From: CAZCGA01 sp964498075
GTDB taxonomy: Bacteria; Desulfobacterota; Binatia; HRBIN30
NCBI GenBank assembly: GCA_964498075.1
Contig: CAZCGA010000205.1
Coordinates: 1-8,896, forward strand
Direction: 5' to 3'
DNA: 8,896 bases
The notes beneath the pieces are model-generated. The model searched no databases. It was not told the DNA's origin and saw only the letters and a program-made list of their open reading frames with translations. Positions 1 to 5,724 of the stretch are shown here, piece by piece (within the stretch, counting starts at the first letter, position 1; the number at the start of each line of letters is the position of its first letter). A program made the position numbers and the translations under genes.

Positions 1-1
1 G

Positions 2-1264
2 GCCCCCGGGGCGGGCAAGGCCCTGCTGGCCAGGGCGATTGCGGGTGCAGCGGGTGTACCGTTTTTCTCGATCAGTGGTTCGGACTTCGTCGAGATGTTC
101 GTCGGCGTCGGTGCGTCGCGGGTGCGAGACTTGTTCGTGCAAGGAAAGAAGAACGCGCCCTGCATCATCTTCATCGATGAGATCGATGCGGTGGGTCGGC
201 ACCGCGGTGCCGGTCTGGGCGGCGGGCATGACGAGCGCGAGCAGACATTGAACCAGCTGCTGGTGGAGATGGACGGCTTTGAAACGAACGAAGGCGTGAT
301 TCTGATCGCCGCAACGAACCGGCCTGATGTCCTCGACCCGGCGCTGTTGCGCGCCGGCCGCTTCGATCGTCGCGTCGTCGTGCCGCGGCCCGACGTCAAG
401 GGACGTGAAGGCATTCTGCGCGTCCACACGCGGCGCGTTCCGCTTGCCGACGACGTCGATCTGGCCTTGCTCTCCCGCGGCACCCCGGGCTTTGCCGGTG
501 CCGACCTGGAGAATATCGTCAATGAAGCGGCGTTGCTCGCGGCGCGCCAGGGCAAGGAGCGCGTCGCCCACGCCGACTTCGAAGTGGCGAAGGACAAGGT
601 GATGATGGGGGCCGAGCGCAAGAGCATGATCATGAGCCAGGAGGAGCGCCGCAACACGGCGTACCACGAGGCCGGTCATGCGCTGGTCGCCAAGCTCCTG
701 CCGGGTGCCGATCCGGTGCACAAGGTGTCGATCATTCCGCGCGGCATGGCCCTCGGGGTCACGCAGCAGGTGCCGATCGACGACCGCCATTCCTACACCA
801 AGGAGTACATCAGCAATACGCTGACGATCCGCTTCGGTGGGCGTGCCGCCGAGGAGCTGATCCTCGGCCACATTACGACCGGCGCCGCGGATGACATCGA
901 GAAGGCCACGGACTGGGCGCGCAAGATGGTGTGTGAGTGGGGCATGAGCGAGAAGCTGGGGCCCATGACGTTCGGGAAGAAGGAGGAGCAGATCTTCCTG
1001 GGGCGCGACTTCACGCAGCTGCAAGACTATTCGGAGCACACCGCGGAGGAGATCGACTCCGAGATCCACCGCATCATCCAGGAAAGCTATCAAGAAGCGA
1101 AGGATCTCCTGGCCAGCCACGTCGGCGTGCTGCACAAGATCGCCGAAGCGCTGCTGGATAAGGAGGTCCTGGACGGCGCGGAGATCGATGAAATCATCCG
1201 GGCCTACAACCGCGAGAACGGTACGCCGCCCCTGACCGTGGTCGGCGCGGACGTGCGCGCCTGA
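2..1264 (+). CDS. ftsH: ATP-dependent zinc metalloprotease FtsH, 3' part
   Basis: FtsH is a membrane-anchored AAA+ protease that unfolds and degrades membrane and short-lived cytosolic proteins. Only the last 420 residues are present; the two N-terminal membrane helices, the periplasmic domain and the beginning of the ATPase lie upstream of the window. The frame opens inside Walker A (bases 2-22). Walker B CIIFIDEID is at 161-187, the second region of homology (ATNRPDVLDPALLRAGRFDR) at about 308-370, the zinc site HEAGH at 665-679, and the likely third zinc ligand Asp in DDIEKAT at 893-895. The peptidase helices and the C-terminal tail (NRENGTPPL) are intact and end with TGA. Two oddities: Walker A reads APGAGKA where the family has GPPGTGKT, and the arginine-finger region has RAGRFDR where RPGRFDR is usual. 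The family assignment is certain; whether the Walker A change is real is not. Confidence 0.97.
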   Translation, partial: APGAGKALLARAIAGAAGVPFFSISGSDFVEMFVGVGASRVRDLFVQGKKNAPCIIFIDEIDAVGRHRGAGLGGGHDEREQTLNQLLVEMDGFETNEGVILIAATNRPDVLDPALLRAGRFDRRVVVPRPDVKGREGILRVHTRRVPLADDVDLALLSRGTPGFAGADLENIVNEAALLAARQGKERVAHADFEVAKDKVMMGAERKSMIMSQEERRNTAYHEAGHALVAKLLPGADPVHKVSIIPRGMALGVTQQVPIDDRHSYTKEYISNTLTIRFGGRAAEELILGHITTGAADDIEKATDWARKMVCEWGMSEKLGPMTFGKKEEQIFLGRDFTQLQDYSEHTAEEIDSEIHRIIQESYQEAKDLLASHVGVLHKIAEALLDKEVLDGAEIDEIIRAYNRENGTPPLTVVGADVRA

Positions 1265-1345
1265 GGGCGACGCTCATCGGACTTGCTGGTTCTCGCCGTC
1301 GTGTCTCGCGCAGAGACGACAATCGCGCAGACACGGCTTCGAGAC

Positions 1346-1366
1346 GGCCCCTGGGATGACGGGGCC
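1346..1366 (+). terminator. Possible weak terminator or GC hairpin after ftsH
   Basis: A perfect 6-bp stem (ggcccc / ggggcc) closes a 9-base loop about 80 bases after the ftsH stop. The outer bases gag and ctc could add three pairs across a 2x2 internal loop. There is no downstream T run, so if it ends transcription it would do so without the usual U tract or with Rho. The call is tentative. Confidence 0.2.
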
Positions 1367-1438
1367 TCCTCAGCCCGAGCGGTATCGGGGTCGAATCGAC
1401 AGAAGTTTTCCGCTCGCCCTGCGGAGCCGCCTTCTTCT

Positions 1439-1463
1439 GGCGGCGTCTCGAAGGGCTCCTTCG
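1439..1463. repeat. Adjacent GC hairpins in the ftsH-cdaA spacer
   Basis: The stem gccgcc (1426-1431) pairs with ggcggc (1439-1444) around a 7-base loop. Right behind it, cgaagg (1449-1454) pairs with ccttcg (1458-1463) around a 3-base loop. A competing pairing ggagcc (1423-1428) with ggctcc (1454-1459) would enclose the first hairpin and break the second. The alternatives are visible in the sequence; a regulatory role is only a guess. Confidence 0.3.
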
Positions 1464-1562
1464 GACAGAACCGACGATCTCCAGGAAGCAGTGCTGGCAA
1501 CGCGGCGGCGGAAAGGGTAATTCGACAGTGCGTAAACGGACGTTCTCCTTGTCGGATCACCC

Positions 1563-2312
1563 ATGCTCGAGCTGCTGTCCAACTTCCGCGTGCAGGATGC
1601 GATCGACATCATCATCATCGCGTTCTTCATCTACCGGATCATCGATCTCATCCGCGGCACGCGCGCCGTGCAGATGCTCATCGGGCTGGCGGTCGTCTTC
1701 CTCGCCTTCATCTCGTCCCAGTACTTCAGCCTGTACACACTCAACTGGATCCTCGACAACTTCCTCAGCTCCATTCTGCTGGTCATCGTCGTCATCTTCC
1801 AAGACGACATTCGCCGGGCGCTGACGCAGGTTGGGACGCGTCCATTCTTCGGCACGGAGAAGGGCGTCCAGGGGCAGGATCTCGAGGAGATCATCCGCGC
1901 CGCCGTGTCGCTGGCCAGCAAGCGCATCGGTGCCCTGATGGCGCTGCAACGTGACGTCGGGCTGAACGCCTACGTCGAGGTCGGGACGCGCCTCGACGCG
2001 CGCGTCAGCAAGGAGCTGATCACCAGTATCTTTCTGCCCGCGTCGCCGATTCATGATGGCGCGTTGATCATCCACGCGGGCCGGATCATCGCGGCGGGAT
2101 GTTTTTTGCCGCTCACCACCAACCCGCACGTCAGCCGGACTCTGGGAACCCGGCATCGTGCCGCGATCGGGTTGACCGAGGAGACGGACGCTTTGGTGAT
2201 CGTCATCTCCGAGGAAGAGGGAGCGATCTCCTTGGTGCGCGAGGGGCGCATCACACGCGACGTCGATGCCGCGACGTTGCGCAGCACGCTGCAGAGGCTG
2301 CTGAAGCCATGA
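1563..2312 (+). CDS. cdaA: Membrane-bound diadenylate cyclase CdaA (c-di-AMP synthase)
   Basis: CdaA condenses two ATP into cyclic di-AMP, a second messenger that controls potassium and osmolyte transport and cell-wall homeostasis. The 249-residue protein has three hydrophobic segments (about 13-30, 35-55 and 60-79) followed by a cytosolic DisA_N/DAC domain. Both catalytic signatures are present: DGA at 165-167 in SPIHDGALII, and RHR at 197-199 in GTRHRAAIGL. It is slightly shorter than the roughly 270-residue Bacillus enzyme, mainly at the C-terminus. Residue 129 is Gln in LMALQRDVGL, where I remember a Glu in most homologues. The start fits the family (MLELLSNFR), with a weak GGA six bases upstream. 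The stop overlaps the cdaR start in ATGA, so translation is probably coupled. Confidence 0.96.
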   Translation: MLELLSNFRVQDAIDIIIIAFFIYRIIDLIRGTRAVQMLIGLAVVFLAFISSQYFSLYTLNWILDNFLSSILLVIVVIFQDDIRRALTQVGTRPFFGTEKGVQGQDLEEIIRAAVSLASKRIGALMALQRDVGLNAYVEVGTRLDARVSKELITSIFLPASPIHDGALIIHAGRIIAAGCFLPLTTNPHVSRTLGTRHRAAIGLTEETDALVIVISEEEGAISLVREGRITRDVDAATLRSTLQRLLKP

Positions 2313-3328
2313 ACACCAAGTGGTTCGAGCGCGAGCAGCTGCGGGCGGCGTGGCGCCGGGTGCGCAACGCCCTCCTCGATCCGGAGCGCATGCGGCAGCT
2401 GATCACGCGCAACTTCGCCCTCAAGCTGCTGTCCGTGTTGATCGCCTTTAGCCTGTGGTTCTTCGTCAACTTCGGCGAGCGCGACACGGAAGAGAGTCTG
2501 CGCGCCCCGCTCGAGTTGCGTAACATCCCGGCGCATCTGATGATCACCAGCCCGCGCGTCGACTTCATCGATCTCCGGGTCACCGGTCCGCGGACGCTCC
2601 TCGGCCGTATCGATCGCAACCGGCTGGCGATTGGTCTGGACCTCAGCGGCGTGCGGCCGGGTCCCGCCGTCTTTCGCGTCGACGCCGAGGCGTTGAATCT
2701 CCCGCGCGGCGTGCGCATGACGCGCATCAACCCGGCGCAAGTCACCCTGGAGCTGGAGCGCATCGGCCACAAGACGGTGCCGGTGCGCTTACGACTGGCG
2801 GGCAAACCGCCGGCGGACCTGCAAGTGACGGATACGAAGGTCTCCCCGGAGACCGTGGAAGTTGTCGGCCCGGCCTCGGACGTGGATGACGTGCAGACCG
2901 CCAACACCGAACCGCTGGACATCCGCGAAGCGGAGGTCGGTACGCTCGAGCGTGAGCTGCCGCTGGAGAGCGCGGGGGAGTACCTCTCGTTCAGTGCCAA
3001 TCGGGCGGCGGCGCAGGTGCGGATCGAAGAGGTTTCCGTAACCCGCGAGCTCAAGCGCGTTCCCATCGAGGTGCGCAACGCCACGCACCAATTCCGCGTG
3101 TCCCCGGATCAACTCCGTCTGGTCGTGCGCGGGCCGAAGCGCGTCATCGGCAAGCTTGAGCTGAACCACGGTGCCGTCTATATCGACGCCGAAGGTCGGG
3201 ACGTCGGTGAACGTGTCGTGAAGCCCACGGTGGAATTGCCGGCTGGTGTGGAGCTGGTGTCGTCCGATCCGGCGACGGTCCAGCTCAACCTCTGGAAGTC
3301 CCGGCGTGCGAAGCCCCGACGCCGTTGA
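2309..3328 (+). CDS. cdaR: YbbR-domain protein CdaR, probable regulator of CdaA
   Basis: CdaR is the usual partner of CdaA: a single-pass membrane protein whose extracytoplasmic YbbR repeats modulate diadenylate cyclase activity. The chosen start overlaps the cdaA stop by four bases (ATGA), giving 339 residues; the frame is open further upstream, but that part runs over the cdaA coding sequence. An agagg sequence at 2293-2297 could serve as ribosome binding site. The protein has a basic amphipathic N-terminus, one membrane segment at about 36-54 (LKLLSVLIAFSLWFFVNF), and then three beta-rich YbbR-like repeats at roughly 64-152, 155-244 and 248-329. The typical repeat features VPVRLRLAG, VSPETVEVVGP and VSPDQLRLVVRGP are visible. 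It ends in a very basic tail (KSRRAKPRRR). The stop lies ten bases before glmM. Confidence 0.9.
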   Translation: MNTKWFEREQLRAAWRRVRNALLDPERMRQLITRNFALKLLSVLIAFSLWFFVNFGERDTEESLRAPLELRNIPAHLMITSPRVDFIDLRVTGPRTLLGRIDRNRLAIGLDLSGVRPGPAVFRVDAEALNLPRGVRMTRINPAQVTLELERIGHKTVPVRLRLAGKPPADLQVTDTKVSPETVEVVGPASDVDDVQTANTEPLDIREAEVGTLERELPLESAGEYLSFSANRAAAQVRIEEVSVTRELKRVPIEVRNATHQFRVSPDQLRLVVRGPKRVIGKLELNHGAVYIDAEGRDVGERVVKPTVELPAGVELVSSDPATVQLNLWKSRRAKPRRR

Positions 3329-3338
3329 CGACGGGCAC

Positions 3339-4718
3339 ATGACTGCCATACGACAGCTCTTCGGTACTGACGGGATCCGCGGCGTGGCGAACGTCGAGCC
3401 GGTGACGGGCGAGACGATGCTGCGGCTCGGCCGGGCCGTGGCCCAGCGCTGCCGGACGGACGGAACGCAGCGGCGGAAGATCGTCGTCGGTCGTGACACG
3501 CGGCTTTCGGGAGACATGTTGGAGAGCGCGCTGGTGGCCGGCATCTGCTCCGCGGGCGTCGACGTGCTGCTGGCGGGTGTGCTGCCGACACCGGCGATCG
3601 CCTTTCTGACGCGTAACCTTTCCGCCGACGCCGGCGCGGTGATCTCGGCGTCGCACAACCCCTTTCAGGACAACGGCATCAAGCTCTTCGCACCCACCGG
3701 CTTCAAGCTGCCGGACGAAATCGAGGCGGCGATCGAGCACTCGGTGCTGCACGGCGACGCCGACCACATCCGTCCGATGGCCGGAGAGCTGGGTAGGGTT
3801 GTCCGCGTGGAAGACGCCGCGCAGCGCTATGCCGCCTTCGTCAGGAGCACGTTTCCACCTGGGCCGTCCCTTGCGGGTCTCAAGCTCGTCATCGACTGCG
3901 CACACGGCGCAGCCTCTCAGGTGGGCCCGCAGATCTTCCGTGAATTGGGCGCCGACATCATGGCGATCGGTGCCGAGCCTGACGGCCGGAACATCAACGA
4001 CGGCTACGGCGCGCTTTACCCCGAGCGCTTGCAGGAGCGCGTACGCAGCGAAGGAGCGCACGTCGGGATGGCGCTCGATGGTGACGCCGACCGCGTGTTG
4101 CTCGTCGACGAAGCGGGCCAGCTGGTTGACGGCGATGAGATGCTGGCGTTGATCGCGGCCGAGATGCTGGCGCGCGGCACACTCAAGCATGCCACGGTGG
4201 TCGCGACCGTCATGAGCAATCTCGGCCTCGAAGTGGCGCTGCGCGAGCGCGGCGCTCGGCTGGTCCGCGTGCAGGTCGGGGATCGCTACGTGGTCGACGA
4301 GATGCGGCGGCACGACTGCAACCTGGGCGGCGAGCAGTCAGGGCATGTGGTTCTCCTCGATCACAGCACCACGGGCGATGGGCTGCTTGCCGGGCTGGCC
4401 GTACTGCGCGTCATGGTCGAACGGCAGCGCCCGTTGAGTGAGCTGCGGCGCGTGATGTCGAAGTTTCCACAGGCGCTGGTGAACGTGCGCGTCGGCGCGC
4501 GCGCCGATCTGGATGCGATCGCACCGCTGCGACAAACGATCGGGCGCATCACCGCCGCGCTCAACGGTCGCGGCCGTGTCCTGGTGCGCTACTCCGGGAC
4601 AGAGCCGCTCGTCCGTGTCATGGTAGAAGGCGAAGATGCTCACAGCGTCCGCGCGTATGCGGAAGAGATCGGTGCGGTAATCCAAGCGCACCTGGGAGGT
4701 GATCGAGGGCTCCAATGA
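3339..4718 (+). CDS. glmM: Phosphoglucosamine mutase GlmM
   Basis: GlmM interconverts glucosamine 6-phosphate and glucosamine 1-phosphate, the step that leads to UDP-GlcNAc for peptidoglycan and lipopolysaccharide. The start MTAIRQLFGTDGIRG is canonical and gives 459 residues, the normal family length. The frame is open upstream, but that part overlaps cdaR. All four domain signatures of alpha-D-phosphohexomutases are present: the phosphoserine loop ISASHNP with Ser105, the Mg2+ loop DGDADR (Asp247, 249, 251), the sugar-binding GEQSGH at 331-336 (the GlmM form of this motif), and the phosphate-binding RYSGTEPLVR at 417-426. In Firmicutes GlmM binds CdaA and inhibits it; conservation of the cdaA-cdaR-glmM order suggests a similar link here, which is inference. 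Confidence 0.97.
   Translation: MTAIRQLFGTDGIRGVANVEPVTGETMLRLGRAVAQRCRTDGTQRRKIVVGRDTRLSGDMLESALVAGICSAGVDVLLAGVLPTPAIAFLTRNLSADAGAVISASHNPFQDNGIKLFAPTGFKLPDEIEAAIEHSVLHGDADHIRPMAGELGRVVRVEDAAQRYAAFVRSTFPPGPSLAGLKLVIDCAHGAASQVGPQIFRELGADIMAIGAEPDGRNINDGYGALYPERLQERVRSEGAHVGMALDGDADRVLLVDEAGQLVDGDEMLALIAAEMLARGTLKHATVVATVMSNLGLEVALRERGARLVRVQVGDRYVVDEMRRHDCNLGGEQSGHVVLLDHSTTGDGLLAGLAVLRVMVERQRPLSELRRVMSKFPQALVNVRVGARADLDAIAPLRQTIGRITAALNGRGRVLVRYSGTEPLVRVMVEGEDAHSVRAYAEEIGAVIQAHLGGDRGLQ
4695..4704 (+). promoter_or_regulatory. Long Shine-Dalgarno for pdxJ inside glmM
   Basis: The ten bases ggaggtgatc match the full complement of the common 3' end of bacterial 16S rRNA. They lie within the last codons of glmM, 10 bases before the pdxJ ATG. 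A second purine tract, gaggg at 4706-4710, is closer to the start. Together with the ATGA overlap, this indicates that pdxJ can recruit ribosomes itself as well as by coupling. Confidence 0.6.
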
Positions 4719-5443
4719 TCAAGCTCGGCGTCAACATCGACCATGTCGCCACGATCCGGCAAGTCCGGCGAACGGTGTACCCCGACCTGCTGGCGGCGGC
4801 GCTGGCCGCGGAGCGTGGCGGGGCGGACGGAATCACGGTGCATCTGCGGGAGGACCGCCGCCACATTCAGGACGCCGACGTCGATGTGTTGCGGGCGCGC
4901 ATCGCGACCAAGCTGAACCTGGAAATGGCGGCAACCGAGGAGATGGTGCAGAAGGCCTGCGCGGTGCGGCCGGCAGATGTCTGCCTGGTACCGGAGCGGC
5001 GCGAGGAGCTGACCACGGAGGGCGGGCTCGACGCCGCCGGGCAGATCGAGACGGTGGGAAGGGTCGTACAGCAGCTGCGCGCCGCGCACGTCCGGGTCAG
5101 TCTGTTCATCGATCCAGAAGCGAGACAAGTCGAAGCGGCGAGGCGCCTGCAGGCGGATGCGATCGAGATCCACACTGGGGCCTACGCCGACGCCGCTACC
5201 GGCGCGACGCGCGCGGCCGAGCTCGAACGCATCCGGGTGGCCGCGGAACGCGCCCACGCGGCGGGGATGATCGTCAACGCCGGTCACGGCTTGACGCTCG
5301 AGAACGTCACCCCGATCGCCGCGATTCCAATCATGCATGAGCTCAACATCGGACACAGCATCGTTGCCGATGCGCTGTTCGTCGGAATCGAAGAGGCGGT
5401 GCGGCGCATGAAGGCGCGCATGCTGGCGGCCCGCGCGGCGTGA
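4715..5443 (+). CDS. pdxJ: Pyridoxine 5'-phosphate synthase PdxJ
   Basis: PdxJ performs the last ring-closing step of the deoxyxylulose-dependent vitamin B6 pathway, joining 1-deoxy-D-xylulose 5-phosphate with 3-amino-1-hydroxyacetone 1-phosphate to give pyridoxine 5'-phosphate. The 242-residue TIM barrel is full length. The catalytic positions known from E. coli are all seen: His43 in TVHLREDRRH, Glu70 in LNLEMA and His191 in VNAGHGL. The N-terminal MIKLGVNIDHVATIRQ is the family signature, and the C-terminal IGHSIVADALFVGIEEAV is intact. It overlaps glmM by four bases (ATGA). Its presence suggests B6 synthesis by the pdxA/pdxJ route rather than pdxS/pdxT. A transfer gene such as acpS, which often follows pdxJ in related gene orders, is absent here. 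Confidence 0.97.
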   Translation: MIKLGVNIDHVATIRQVRRTVYPDLLAAALAAERGGADGITVHLREDRRHIQDADVDVLRARIATKLNLEMAATEEMVQKACAVRPADVCLVPERREELTTEGGLDAAGQIETVGRVVQQLRAAHVRVSLFIDPEARQVEAARRLQADAIEIHTGAYADAATGATRAAELERIRVAAERAHAAGMIVNAGHGLTLENVTPIAAIPIMHELNIGHSIVADALFVGIEEAVRRMKARMLAARAA

Positions 5444-5462
5444 GCGGAAGTCCCTTCGATTC

Positions 5463-5473
5463 GAATGAGATGA
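5463..5473 (+). repeat. Left copy of an 11-bp direct repeat flanking the inserted element
   Basis: The word gaatgagatga occurs here, 19 bases after the pdxJ stop codon, and again at 5714-5724, where it contains the nnr start codon. The two copies are identical over exactly 11 bases and differ on both sides. Removing one copy together with the DNA between them would leave pdxJ and nnr about 26 bases apart, a normal operon spacing. Confidence 0.6.
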
Positions 5474-5501
5474 CTCTGAGACCGTTCGTGCTGAGAACTC
5501 G

Positions 5502-5519
5502 ACCAGACGCTGGTCTGGT
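5502..5519. repeat. 7-bp hairpin at the left end of the element
   Basis: accagac (5502-5508) pairs perfectly with gtctggt (5513-5519) around the 4-base loop gctg. A G-T wobble could extend the stem by one. No T run follows that would make it a terminator for pdxJ, although two T bases and ggttggttggg come next. Confidence 0.5.
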
Positions 5520-5547
5520 TGGTTGGGCCAATGAACCCGTCGCACAC

Positions 5548-5640
5548 AAACTCATCCCCCAACCCCTTCTCTTGGAAAGAGAAGGGGCGTGTTTCCGGTT
5601 CCCCCTCGCTTGCCAAGAGAGGGGGCCAGGGGGTGAGTTT
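5548..5640. repeat. Three-way-junction inverted repeat core
   Basis: The outer arms aaactcatccccc (5548-5560) and gggggtgagttt (5629-5640) are complementary except for one extra base. Inside are two separate hairpins: an 11-bp perfect stem (5563-5573/5577-5587) with a 3-base loop, and a stem of 7 bp plus 3 bp around one mismatch (5601-5607, 5609-5611 with 5615-5617, 5619-5625), also with a 3-base loop. As DNA or RNA the unit can fold into a cloverleaf with two arms. It resembles the C-rich multi-copy intergenic repeats I remember from many GC-rich environmental genomes; copy number here is unknown. Confidence 0.7.
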
Positions 5641-5668
5641 GGCGCACATGGCCGCCGGTTCGTTGGTA

Positions 5669-5704
5669 GGCCCTCGAAGCACGTCCTGCCGCTCGTCGAG
5701 GGCC
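5669..5704. repeat. 9-bp inverted repeat just upstream of nnr
   Basis: ggccctcga (5669-5677) is perfectly complementary to tcgagggcc (5696-5704), with an 18-base spacer. It ends 16 bases before the nnr ATG. It could be an operator-like site, an RNA hairpin near the ribosome binding site or simply the right part of the inserted element. The symmetry is clear; the function is not known. Confidence 0.5.
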
Positions 5705-5713
5705 AGACGCGTG

Positions 5714-5724
5714 GAATGAGATGA
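5714..5724 (+). repeat. Right copy of the 11-bp direct repeat, spanning the nnr start
   Basis: This is the second copy of gaatgagatga. It supplies the purine-rich stretch in front of nnr (ggaatgag) and the ATG itself. If the repeat is a target duplication, the insertion happened exactly at the nnr translation start and rebuilt it. Confidence 0.6.

Larger units (their letters stand above)
1265..1562. other. Gene-free spacer between ftsH and cdaA, rich in short hairpins
   Basis: No reading frame here resembles a protein, and no remnant of folP, which I would expect at this place in related gene orders, is recognisable. The spacer contains several short inverted repeats: 1298-1301/1317-1320 with 1304-1307/1313-1316, 1346-1351/1361-1366, 1426-1431/1439-1444 and 1449-1454/1458-1463. 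It also contains a 9-base direct repeat, tcgcgcaga, at 1306-1314 and 1323-1331. None of the stems is followed by a T run, so none is a classical intrinsic terminator. The cdaA promoter should lie here if cdaA is not transcribed from ftsH, but I cannot point to a convincing -35/-10 pair. Confidence 0.6.
5474..5713. mobile_element. Probable non-autonomous palindromic element (MITE/REP-like) between pdxJ and nnr
   Basis: This 240-base stretch is bounded by the 11-base direct repeats and consists largely of inverted repeats, with no credible protein. From left to right it has a 7-bp hairpin (5502-5508/5513-5519), a cloverleaf-like core at 5548-5640 with two hairpins inside a long outer stem, and a 9-bp stem (5669-5677/5696-5704). 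The 8-base word ccagacgc occurs twice, at 5503-5510 and 5703-5710. The ends do not form clear terminal inverted repeats, so the class of element is unknown. It occupies the place where acpS often lies in related gene orders. The structure is seen directly; mobility is inference and depends on finding other copies. Confidence 0.5.

Noticed and set aside
1298..1320. Hairpin 34 bases after ftsH as an intrinsic terminator
   Set aside because: The stem has a 2-base bulge and is followed by aatcgcg rather than a T run.
1283..1954. A 223-codon plus-strand frame starting in the ftsH-cdaA spacer
   Set aside because: More than half of it runs over cdaA in the wrong frame, and the spacer part has no recognisable protein features.
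2099..2308. An upstream extension of cdaR by 70 codons
   Set aside because: It lies within cdaA in another frame. The start at 2309 gives the normal N-terminus just before the membrane segment and an ATGA overlap.
3246..3338. An upstream extension of glmM by 31 codons
   Set aside because: It overlaps the end of cdaR, and the canonical GlmM N-terminus begins at 3339.
5503..5710. The 8-base repeats ccagacgc at 5503-5510 and 5703-5710 as the target duplication of the element
   Set aside because: The 11-base pair at 5463-5473 and 5714-5724 is longer and lies outside it at the natural gene boundaries. The inner copy at 5503 is also part of a local hairpin, so the match may be incidental.
5440..5724. 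A 94-codon plus-strand reading frame between pdxJ and nnr
   Set aside because: It is the translation of the palindromic repeat element; its composition and lack of any recognisable motif argue against a protein, and it overlaps the real ends of both neighbours.
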